A stretch of 5,243 nucleotides of DNA from an uncultured Nitrosomonadales bacterium (GTDB lineage: Bacteria > Pseudomonadota > Gammaproteobacteria > Burkholderiales > Methylophilaceae): assembly GCA_946481065.1 (NCBI GenBank), contig CAMLMA010000126.1, positions 1 through 5,243 on the forward strand. The letters are read 5' to 3'. Below are positions 1 through 4,298 of the stretch, one piece after another (the first letter of the stretch is position 1; every line of letters begins with the position of its first letter). A program made the position numbers and the translations under genes. Under the pieces are notes generated by a model, which made no database searches, was not told the DNA's origin, and saw only the letters and a program-made list of their open reading frames with translations.

Positions 1-677
1 TTCTTGCCTTCGGCGATCTGTTCCGGCGTCATCTTCGATTCGACGAAGCGGATGCGCTTTTCGGCCTTGTAGTTGCGTTTGGCTTCGCCGTGTGCGGCAT
101 CGGACGAGATCAGCAGCCACATGTAACCCAGCACCATGTTGCGGTCCGGGCCTTCGAGCTCAAGATACATGCTGGAGAGATCGAACTGGGCTTCCTTGTC
201 GCCTTGTTCGGCGGCCGTGGTGAACCATTTCTGCGCGGCTTCAGGATCGTACCTGACGACTTCGCCACGCAGGTAGGCGACGCCCAGCGCGACTTGCGAC
301 CGCAGGTGGCCTTGCTCGGCTGCCTTGGTGTACCACTTGATGGATTCTGCGTAATCCGGTTTCACCCACTCAGGTCGCAACAGGATGATGCCGGCGTTGT
401 ATTGGGCTTCGGCAAATCCTTGTTCGGCAGAGAGCCGATACCATTTGAGCGCCTCGTTGTAGTTCTGCTTGACGCCATCGCCACGGGAATACATGAGGCC
501 GAGATTGTATTGCGCCTTGGCGTCACCCTGATCGGCAAGCTCGTGGTAGATGGCGGAGGCAGTTTTGAAATCGTGTGCTTCGATGGCTTGCCGGGCATCT
601 TCGAGCGTGGCGGCATTGGCAGTGGATAGGCAAAGCAGCAAGGTCAGCGCTGCCATCATGGGGTAGGTGCGGTTCAA
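1..677 (-). CDS. Secreted Sel1-repeat (TPR-like) protein, C-terminus cut by window edge
   Basis: The 225 residues visible begin with a signal peptide (hydrophobic run ALTLLLCLS, signal peptidase I site ANA|A near residue 22). About four Sel1-type repeats follow, at residues 54-87, 90-123, 126-159 and 162 onward, each with the A-x-x-x-L-G-x-x-Y ... A-x-x-W-Y/F-x-x-A-A/S-E-Q-G pattern. Sel1 repeats form alpha-alpha solenoids that bind proteins; a periplasmic location is inferred from the signal. The TTG start at 677 is chosen because AAGGAG (684-689) sits six bases upstream. In-frame ATGs at 659 and 656 lack a good ribosome site and would shorten the signal peptide. The gene is divergent from the nuclease gene at 771. 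The partner and precise role cannot be read from the sequence. The family call is firm; the TTG start is likely. Confidence 0.88.
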   Translation of the reverse strand, partial: MNRTYPMMAALTLLLCLSTANAATLEDARQAIEAHDFKTASAIYHELADQGDAKAQYNLGLMYSRGDGVKQNYNEALKWYRLSAEQGFAEAQYNAGIILLRPEWVKPDYAESIKWYTKAAEQGHLRSQVALGVAYLRGEVVRYDPEAAQKWFTTAAEQGDKEAQFDLSSMYLELEGPDRNMVLGYMWLLISSDAAHGEAKRNYKAEKRIRFVESKMTPEQIAEGK

Positions 678-707
678 GTCGTTCTCCTTATGGTCGGCGG
701 CGCCGGA

Positions 708-746
708 ATTATTCTGGTGAATTGCTAGTCAGTTTGATTATTCTGG
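708..746. repeat. 10-bp direct repeat in divergent control region
   Basis: ATTATTCTGG occurs at 708-717 and again at 737-746, 29 bp start to start. It lies in the gap between the divergent Sel1 gene (start 677) and nuclease gene (start 771). The position suits a regulator or promoter element serving one or both genes. No convincing -35/-10 pair could be fixed on either strand. It could be chance in an AT-rich gap. Confidence 0.4.
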
Positions 747-770
747 CTGTAATAGTTCAAACTCGTGCCC

Positions 771-2204
771 ATGCTTCCATCTTATGTTTTGCTCGACCTC
801 GAAACCACCGGAGCGACACCGCTGCGCGACCGTATCACCGAGATCGCGCTGGTGCGATTCGACCACGGTATCGAGACGGCGCGTTGGCAGACGCTGGTGA
901 ATCCCGAAACGCCGATCCCGCCGTTCATCCAGAATCTGACCGGCATCACCGACGAAATGGTGCGCGATGCGCCGACGTTTGCCGAGGTCGCGCCGCTGTT
1001 GCTCGATTACCTGGAGGGCAGCGTACTGGCGGCGCATAACGCACGGTTCGATCACGGCTTTCTCAAGAGCGAGTACAAGCGCATCGGCATCAGCCTGCGG
1101 CAGAAGGTGCTCTGCACCGTGAAGCTTTCGCGCAAGCTCTATCCGGAGCATTACCGTCACGGACTCGACGCCATCATCCAGCGTCACGGTCTGACATGCT
1201 CAGCCAGGCACCGCGCCATGGGCGATGTCGAGATGCTGATCGGTTTTCTGCAGGCGGCGAGCGCAGACTTGGGGATCGAACAGGTCCAGGCCACGGCCGA
1301 GTCACTGATGCGTGGCCCCAGCTTGCCGCCGGGCCTGGATCACACATTGCTGGACGACCTGCCGGAAAGCCCCGGGGTTTACCTGTTCTATGGCGAAAGT
1401 CCGGGTGATGGCCAGCGCCAGGAGGGGCAAGCCCATGCAGGCTACGAGCTGCCGCTTTATATCGGCAAGAGCGTCAATATCCGTAGCCGCGTGCTGTCGC
1501 ATTTCAGCAGCGACCACAGCTCAACCAAGGAGATGCGCATCACCCAGGAGATCAAGCGCGTGGAATGGCGTGAGACTGCAGGCGAGTTCGGGGCCTTGCT
1601 GCTCGAATCAAGGCTGATCAAGGAGATGCAGCCGATCTACAACCGTCGGTTACGCAACGAGCGGCAACTGTGTTCGTGGCGTATCGCCGATACTGCCGAC
1701 ACGCGGCCCCTGGTCACGCTGGTGCGCGAAAGCGAGATCGAGGCGACGATGGTCGGGCAATTGTTCGGCACCTTCCGCAGCAAACGCCAGGCGGTGGAGG
1801 TTCTGCAGCAGATCGCCGAAAACCATGGCCTGTGCGAGAAGCTACTGGGGCTGGAGAACGGCAAGGGCCCGTGCTTCGCCCATCAGTTGCGGCGCTGCAA
1901 GGGCGTTTGTGCAGGCAAGGAGGCGCCAGAGATCCACTACCTGAGATTGCAGCAGGCACTGGCGGCGCACCGGCTGAAAACCTGGCCGTATGAAGGCAGG
2001 ATCGCCCTCCGCGAATATGATTCGGCGTCCAACCAGACGCAGATCCACGTGTTCGAACACTGGTGCCATCTGGTGACGGCCAGCGATGAAGCGACCCTGC
2101 ACGAATCGCTCGAGACCAGGCGTCCGCTGGCGTTCGACCTTGATACCTATAAATTGCTGCTGAAGGAACTACACCGGAACAGGCTGGAGATCATTCGGCT
2201 CTAG
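771..2204 (+). CDS. DnaQ-like exonuclease / GIY-YIG endonuclease fusion (UvrC/Cho-like)
   Basis: A 477-aa two-domain nuclease, often annotated as a DNA polymerase III epsilon-like protein. Residues 5-165 are a DEDDh 3'-5' exonuclease: motif I DLETTG gives D9 and E11, motif II NARFD gives D94, and motif III HRAMGD gives H147 and D152. Residues about 200-295 are a GIY-YIG endonuclease: GVYLFYG at 202-208, YIGKS from 230, the catalytic Glu E279 in ESRLIKEMQP, then IYN. The rest carries a UvrC/Cho-like cysteine cluster (C368, C376, C380 in PCFAHQLRRCKGVC). By analogy to UvrC and Cho it should nick damaged DNA while the exonuclease trims ends; this is inferred. A stretch of about 16 residues at 210-226 (SPGDGQRQEGQAHAGY) separates the GIY and YIG motifs and looks like an insertion. 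The ATG at 771 has no clear Shine-Dalgarno; GTG at 765 is an in-frame alternative. It is a stand-alone gene, divergent from the Sel1 gene. Confidence 0.93.
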   Translation: MLPSYVLLDLETTGATPLRDRITEIALVRFDHGIETARWQTLVNPETPIPPFIQNLTGITDEMVRDAPTFAEVAPLLLDYLEGSVLAAHNARFDHGFLKSEYKRIGISLRQKVLCTVKLSRKLYPEHYRHGLDAIIQRHGLTCSARHRAMGDVEMLIGFLQAASADLGIEQVQATAESLMRGPSLPPGLDHTLLDDLPESPGVYLFYGESPGDGQRQEGQAHAGYELPLYIGKSVNIRSRVLSHFSSDHSSTKEMRITQEIKRVEWRETAGEFGALLLESRLIKEMQPIYNRRLRNERQLCSWRIADTADTRPLVTLVRESEIEATMVGQLFGTFRSKRQAVEVLQQIAENHGLCEKLLGLENGKGPCFAHQLRRCKGVCAGKEAPEIHYLRLQQALAAHRLKTWPYEGRIALREYDSASNQTQIHVFEHWCHLVTASDEATLHESLETRRPLAFDLDTYKLLLKELHRNRLEIIRL

Positions 2205-2233
2205 CTACATTGAATGTGAACCCCTGAAATGAG

Positions 2234-2256
2234 AACGGGAGCCAGAGGCTCCCGTT
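2234..2256. terminator. Strong hairpin, probable terminator between convergent nuclease and pqqA genes
   Basis: Perfect 10-bp stem AACGGGAGCC / GGCTCCCGTT with an AGA loop. It starts 30 bases after the nuclease stop codon and lies 61 bases past the stop of the downstream pqqA on the other strand. The plus-strand tail is GTTATTC and the minus-strand tail CTCATTTC, so neither side has an ideal T tract. Its place between two convergent units favours bidirectional termination or mRNA 3'-end protection. Confidence 0.7.
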
Positions 2257-2267
2257 ATTCTGCGATT

Positions 2268-2285
2268 CGACTTCAGAGGAAGTCG
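2268..2285. other. Second small hairpin downstream of the pqqA pair
   Basis: Perfect 7-bp stem CGACTTC / GAAGTCG with an AGAG loop, 32 bases beyond the stop of the downstream pqqA and 11 bases from the larger hairpin at 2234-2256. On the pqqA strand it comes first in the transcript, so the pqqA message ends in two tandem stem-loops. It has no T tract, so RNA stabilisation or processing is as likely as termination. Confidence 0.5.
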
Positions 2286-2316
2286 TTCGCTTGGCTTGCT
2301 TTACACAGATGTCGTG

Positions 2317-2388
2317 TTAGCGATTGCACACGTACATCGTGACTTCAAAGCCAAAGCGCATTTCAGTAGCGGCTGGTTTGGTCCACAT
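2317..2388 (-). CDS. pqqA: PQQ precursor peptide PqqA, downstream copy
   Basis: A 23-residue peptide, MWTKPAATEMRFGFE then V-T-M-Y-V-C-N-R. It has the family's usual length and keeps the E-V-T-M-Y motif: E15 and Y19 are the two residues that the radical SAM enzyme PqqE joins, with PqqD as peptide chaperone, before the bicyclic PQQ is released and oxidised. The W2, K4-P5 and R11-x-G13 positions match characterised PqqA peptides. The ribosome site AGGAG (2396-2400) is seven bases before the ATG. The peptide is identical to that of the copy at 2553-2624, although the genes differ at nine codons. The stop codon of the 33-aa ORF upstream overlaps this ribosome site, suggesting translational coupling. 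No pqqB-E genes follow; two hairpins do. The identification is firm despite the short length. Confidence 0.93.
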   Translation of the reverse strand: MWTKPAATEMRFGFEVTMYVCNR

Positions 2389-2399
2389 GATGACTCTCC

Positions 2400-2501
2400 T
2401 TATTTAGCGCAGATCGGGCAGGTGCAGTTCCAGAAGTGCTGGAGCGACCACCCGATCTGGTTGGATAACTGGTTAGACTGATTTGAAGAACGATACGTCA
2501 T
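2400..2501 (-). CDS. Putative 33-aa Cys-containing small protein between the two pqqA genes
   Basis: An unrecognised ORF, starting MTYRSSNQ and ending FWNCTCPICAK. It has three S-N-Q triplets (residues 6-8, 9-11, 13-15) and three clustered cysteines (C26, C28, C31, pattern C-x-C-x2-C) that could bind metal or be modified. Its TAA stop overlaps the TAAGGAG ribosome site of the downstream pqqA, as in coupled operon genes. It lies in the same frame as the upstream pqqA: after that gene's TAA, 50 sense codons run without interruption to this stop, and the ATG at 2501 is the first usable start. Against it: only a weak AGG precedes the ATG, and much of the 3' half overlaps a strong RNA hairpin (2410-2459), so the open frame may be a by-product of RNA structure. 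It might be a true small peptide, a coupling leader, or non-coding. Confidence 0.4.
   Translation of the reverse strand: MTYRSSNQSNQLSNQIGWSLQHFWNCTCPICAK
2410..2459 (-). ncRNA. Structured RNA element in the inter-pqqA spacer
   Basis: CAGATCGGG (2410-2418) pairs perfectly with CCCGATCTG (2451-2459). Inside, GGT (2421-2423) pairs with ACC (2447-2449), GC (2424-2425) with GC (2444-2445), and TCCAG (2429-2433) with CTGGA (2439-2443) around an AAGTG loop. This makes about 19 base pairs in one 50-base hairpin just ahead of the ribosome site of the downstream pqqA. It could be a processing site, a brake on transcription or translation, or a stabiliser that sets the ratio of the two pqqA messages. 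No T tract follows on the minus strand, so it is not a plain terminator. It matches no riboswitch class that I recognise. Confidence 0.5.
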
Positions 2502-2518
2502 GATGCCTGAATCATAAC

Positions 2519-2561
2519 AACCTTGGCGGTTGCGCGATTTGACGATGTAACCTTAACGGTT
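2519..2561. repeat. Imperfect 13-bp direct repeat AACCTTnnCGGTT
   Basis: AACCTTGGCGGTT (2519-2531) and AACCTTAACGGTT (2549-2561) are 30 bp apart start to start and differ only at the two central bases. The second contains the stop codon of the upstream pqqA. Each unit is itself a small inverted repeat, AACC/GGTT. It could be a duplicated RNA hairpin or a protein site with a helical spacing of about three turns. Confidence 0.45.
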
Positions 2562-2565
2562 ACAT
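2545..2565 (-). other. Hairpin enclosing the stop codon of the upstream pqqA
   Basis: Perfect 8-bp stem ATGTAACC / GGTTACAT with a 5-base loop that holds the TAA stop of the upstream pqqA. A stem after or across the end of pqqA is a plausible way to limit read-through into downstream genes. The downstream pqqA has only a weaker 5-bp counterpart (CGTGT 2313-2317 / ACACG 2328-2332) around its own stop. Confidence 0.5.
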
Positions 2566-2624
2566 ACATACATCGTTACTTCAAAGCCGAAACGCATTTC
2601 AGTAGCAGCTGGTTTGGTCCACAT
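2553..2624 (-). CDS. pqqA: PQQ precursor peptide PqqA, upstream copy
   Basis: A 23-codon gene encoding the same peptide as the copy at 2317-2388, with E15 and Y19 as the PQQ-forming residues and W2, K4, P5 and R11 conserved. It has the better ribosome site of the two: AAGGAG seven to eight bases before the ATG, in AAGAAGGAGATACATC. Nine codons (6, 11, 12, 16, 19, 20, 21, 22, 23) differ from the other copy, all silently, so the copies are not a recent exact duplication. It is the first gene of the minus-strand unit; the control region up to 2830 lies upstream, shared with the divergent zinc-ribbon gene. No confident -35/-10 could be fixed. The stop codon lies in a hairpin loop. Both copies have a cysteine at position 21, which is not part of the crosslink motif. 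Confidence 0.94.
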   Translation of the reverse strand: MWTKPAATEMRFGFEVTMYVCNR

Positions 2625-2722
2625 GATGTATCTCCTTCTTTATCTATCATTCACAGGGTCAGAATTGATCGCTGTGTTCGTATGACTGCAGTATCCTCCC
2701 GCAGTTTGCCTAAGTGCCTGCA

Positions 2723-2738
2723 CCGATTCATGAATCGG
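2723..2738. promoter_or_regulatory. Perfect 16-bp palindrome, candidate operator
   Basis: CCGATTCATGAATCGG is fully self-complementary. It lies about 100 bp from both the upstream pqqA start (2624) and the zinc-ribbon start (2831), in their divergent spacer. The core TTCATGAA (2727-2734) is repeated at 2750-2757, and CGTCATGAT (2740-2748) sits between. A symmetric site flanked by half-copies is typical of a dimeric regulator. The regulator is unknown. A very short-looped RNA hairpin is possible but less likely, as there is no loop spacer. Confidence 0.5.
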
Positions 2739-2790
2739 GCGTCATGATTTTCATGAACATGTCTTTGAAACTGCACCTGAAAGGATTACC

Positions 2791-2811
2791 ATGGATAACA
2801 GCTATGCTTAG
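2791..2811 (+). CDS. Possible 6-codon leader ORF ahead of the zinc-ribbon gene
   Basis: ATG at 2791 encodes MDNSYA and stops at TAG 2809-2811. AAGGA (2781-2785) gives it a good ribosome site five bases away. Its start, CCATGGATAACA (2789-2800), is repeated exactly at 2829-2840, where the main gene begins MDNKYG. The two are 40 bp apart, in different frames. It may be a leader peptide that affects translation of the main gene, or the relic of a local duplication with a frameshift. The tiny size limits confidence. Confidence 0.25.
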   Translation: MDNSYA

Positions 2812-2830
2812 ATCAACTGTGGAGCATGCC

Positions 2831-3046
2831 ATGGATAACAAGTACGGATTAGGTAGCACCAAGGTCGCAACGCATCATCACGAGACGCACCATAAATCGC
2901 CCGAGGCCGAGCTCACCTGCAAGTATTGCGGCGGCCATCACCTGATGATGAGTCAGAGCCTGCACGATCACCGCTGCGCGGATTGCGGCAAATGGCAAGA
3001 GGATGTGGAGATGAACTACTCGACGGGTCGCGCCAGCGACTATTAG
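2831..3046 (+). CDS. Small His-rich zinc-ribbon protein, unknown function
   Basis: A 71-aa protein. Residues 14-21 form a His cluster (THHHETHH), and residues 30-52 form a C-x2-C-x15-C-x2-C zinc ribbon (CKYC at 30-33, CADC at 49-52) with further histidines between the pairs (H37, H38, H46, H48). No signal peptide or membrane segment is visible, so it should be cytoplasmic. Zinc binding by the four cysteines is a fair inference; DNA, RNA or protein binding cannot be told apart. The start at 2831 is chosen for GGAG (2821-2824) six bases upstream and because the ribbon begins soon after. The same frame is open back to GTG 2714, but that extension covers the palindrome and repeat region and looks non-coding. 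The gene is divergent from the pqqA pair, shares its control region, and ends before a bidirectional terminator. Confidence 0.8.
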   Translation: MDNKYGLGSTKVATHHHETHHKSPEAELTCKYCGGHHLMMSQSLHDHRCADCGKWQEDVEMNYSTGRASDY

Positions 3047-3075
3047 TCGCAAGGCCTGTGAAAGCCGGGGCAAGC

Positions 3076-3098
3076 GATCACGTCATGATGACGTGATC
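3076..3098. other. Long perfect hairpin after the zinc-ribbon gene
   Basis: Stem GATCACGTCA / TGACGTGATC (10 bp) with a TGA loop, enclosed by a second stem CGGGG (3066-3070) / CCCCG (3103-3107). No T tract follows directly; the true terminator comes next at 3112-3140. It contains one of the CGTCATGAT copies found in this region. It may stabilise the 3' end of the zinc-ribbon mRNA, or be a protein site. Confidence 0.55.
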
Positions 3099-3111
3099 AA
3101 TCCCCCGAATA

Positions 3112-3140
3112 AAAAAGCCCAGCATGTCGCTGGGCTTTTT
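3112..3140. terminator. Bidirectional intrinsic terminator
   Basis: Stem GCCCAGC / GCTGGGC (3117-3123 / 3129-3135) with an ATGTC loop, flanked by A tract 3112-3116 and T tract 3136-3140. It ends both the plus-strand zinc-ribbon gene and the minus-strand DoxX gene, whose stop is 12 bases away. Confidence 0.93.
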
Positions 3141-3151
3141 GTTTGACCTTA

Positions 3152-3520
3152 TCAGCGCTTATCGACTGCCAAGGCCGTCGCGCCGCTGCTCGCCAATAGC
3201 AGGAAGCCGCCGGCGATCGCCAGATCCTTGAGGAACATGATCATCTGCATCTGGTCGCCGAAATTGTTATGGAACAACGCCGCGGCAAGTAAGGTAAAGC
3301 CAGCCAGCAGATACGCCACAAGCCGTGTCTGGAAACCGACGATGATGGCGAGACCGCCCAGCACCTCAAGCAGGATGGTAGGCCACAGCAGGATAGCGGG
3401 CAGACCGACAGACCCCATATAAGCTGTCGTGCCCGCCGGGTCGTTGAATTTGCCGATGCCGGCGATCACGAAGATCAGGGCCAGCAGGATACGGCCTGCC
3501 AGATGTGCGTACTTTGCCAT
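3152..3520 (-). CDS. DoxX-family membrane protein
   Basis: A 122-aa inner-membrane protein with four predicted hydrophobic helices at about residues 8-22, 41-62, 66-84 and 96-112. The family signature is clear: GRILLALIFVIAGIGKF near the N-terminus, YMGSVGLP at 34-41, LEVLGGLAIIVGF at 51-63, and FLKDLAIAGGFLLL at 96-109. DoxX-type proteins are small four-helix membrane proteins. Some are tied to quinone or thiosulfate redox chemistry or to oxidative stress, but most members of this YqjF-like branch have no proven substrate. The start at 3520 is set by GGAGG seven bases upstream. The gene is monocistronic, divergent from mocA and ended by the 3112-3140 terminator. Length is normal for the family. 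Confidence 0.9.
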   Translation of the reverse strand: MAKYAHLAGRILLALIFVIAGIGKFNDPAGTTAYMGSVGLPAILLWPTILLEVLGGLAIIVGFQTRLVAYLLAGFTLLAAALFHNNFGDQMQMIMFLKDLAIAGGFLLLASSGATALAVDKR

Positions 3521-3549
3521 GTTGTTTCCTCCGAGTGTTTTAGGGTTGT

Positions 3550-3565
3550 ATCGATCGAAATCGAT
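3550..3565. promoter_or_regulatory. ATCGAT inverted repeat between doxX and mocA
   Basis: ATCGAT (3550-3555) and ATCGAT (3560-3565) flank CGAA. Each half is itself palindromic, so the site is both a direct and an inverted repeat. It lies 30 bp upstream of the doxX start and about 70 bp upstream of mocA, a good place for a shared operator. No matching regulator is in the window. Confidence 0.3.
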
Positions 3566-3635
3566 GCATTACCATAAATCAATTCAGACTGATGTACCAT
3601 CCTTGCTCCAAGCAACCGCGGCCTGAGCGTTCTTC

Positions 3636-4223
3636 ATGCACATCATCGGTATCCTGCTGGCAGGCGGCCATTCGCGCCGTTTCGGCAGCAATAAACTCCT
3701 GCATCCCATGGCGGACGGGCAACCCGTTGCGCTGGTTGCGGCACGCCACTTGTTGGCAGCCTTGCCGCATTCGATCGCGATCGTCCGTGACGACACTCCA
3801 CTGGGCAACCTACTCAAGGCGGCGGGCATGCAAGTGATCGAGTGCACGACAGCCCAACAAGGCATGGGCGACAGTCTGGCGGCCGCAGTGCGCTTTGCCG
3901 CCGCGCAGGGTGAGGTCGATGGCTTCGTCATTGCGCTGGCGGATATGCCTTATATCCAGCCACAGACCATCACCGCAGTGGCCGATGCATTGGCTGGCGG
4001 CGCCGGCATCGCGCTACCGGTCCATGCCGGCCAGCGTGGCCATCCGGTGGGGTTTGCCGCGAGGTTCTCAGATGCACTGCAAGCCCTGGCTGGGGATGAG
4101 GGCGCGCGTGCCATCGTGCAGGCAAACCGGTCGATGGTCCTGGAGATCGCCGTCGAGGATGCGGGGGTACTGCGCGATATCGATTATCCGACCGATCTAC
4201 AGGCCGATCCGGCTGCAGACTGA
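3636..4223 (+). CDS. mocA: MocA-like molybdenum cofactor cytidylyltransferase
   Basis: A 195-aa nucleotidyltransferase of the MobA/MocA fold, predicted to join CTP to molybdopterin-Mo to give molybdopterin cytosine dinucleotide, the cofactor of xanthine-oxidase-family enzymes. The nucleotide-binding loop is LAGGHSRRFGSNKLL (residues 8-22); QQGMGDSL (75-82), the metal-binding ADMP (102-105), GHPVGF (135-140), GDEGAR (153-158) and the C-terminal DIDYPTDL (181-188) follow in family order. Length matches MocA (about 190 aa). The second loop residue is G where many MocA proteins have A (LAAG), so CTP specificity is inferred from overall pattern and from XdhC next door rather than from one residue. 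MobA (GTP) is the main alternative. No strong ribosome site precedes the ATG at 3636. The gene converges on xdhC. Confidence 0.85.
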   Translation: MHIIGILLAGGHSRRFGSNKLLHPMADGQPVALVAARHLLAALPHSIAIVRDDTPLGNLLKAAGMQVIECTTAQQGMGDSLAAAVRFAAAQGEVDGFVIALADMPYIQPQTITAVADALAGGAGIALPVHAGQRGHPVGFAARFSDALQALAGDEGARAIVQANRSMVLEIAVEDAGVLRDIDYPTDLQADPAAD

Positions 4224-4268
4224 TCCTTCAGCGCGAATGCGCTATCACAAATGAAGAAACGTACTCGT

Positions 4269-4290
4269 CCAGCGTTGACGGGAACGCTGG
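4269..4290. terminator. Hairpin between convergent mocA and xdhC
   Basis: Perfect 8-bp stem CCAGCGTT / AACGCTGG with a 6-base loop, 45 bases after the mocA stop and 8 bases past the xdhC stop. A smaller hairpin, AGCGC/GCGCT, lies at 4230-4243. Neither has a T tract right after it, so intrinsic termination is uncertain, but the convergent setting supports a 3'-end role. Confidence 0.4.
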
Positions 4291-4298
4291 CCGGGAAC

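Noticed and set aside
90..629. Plus-strand open frame of 179 codons opposite the Sel1 gene
   Set aside because: It is antisense to a clearly repeated Sel1 protein with a signal peptide and ribosome site; the translation has no recognisable domain.
2296..2481. Plus-strand open frame across the downstream pqqA
   Set aside because: It reads pqqA antisense. The same HFSS-WFGPHD stretch appears opposite both pqqA copies only because the DNA is duplicated there.
2523..2747. Plus-strand open frame across the upstream pqqA and the palindrome
   Set aside because: Same antisense effect; it also runs through the likely regulatory region and has no good ribosome site.
2714..2830. N-terminal extension of the zinc-ribbon protein from GTG 2714
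   Set aside because: It would code through the palindrome and repeated motifs and ignores the well-placed GGAG before ATG 2831.
2205..2830. CRISPR array or mobile element explaining the repeats here
   Set aside because: The repeats are few, short and unevenly spaced; there are no transposase remnants, terminal inverted repeats or target duplications. The pqqA duplication explains the largest repeat.
3546..3575. Possible mocA promoter TTGTAT / TACCAT with an 18-bp spacer
   Set aside because: Only three and four of six consensus matches and an off-optimum spacer; too weak to list as a feature.
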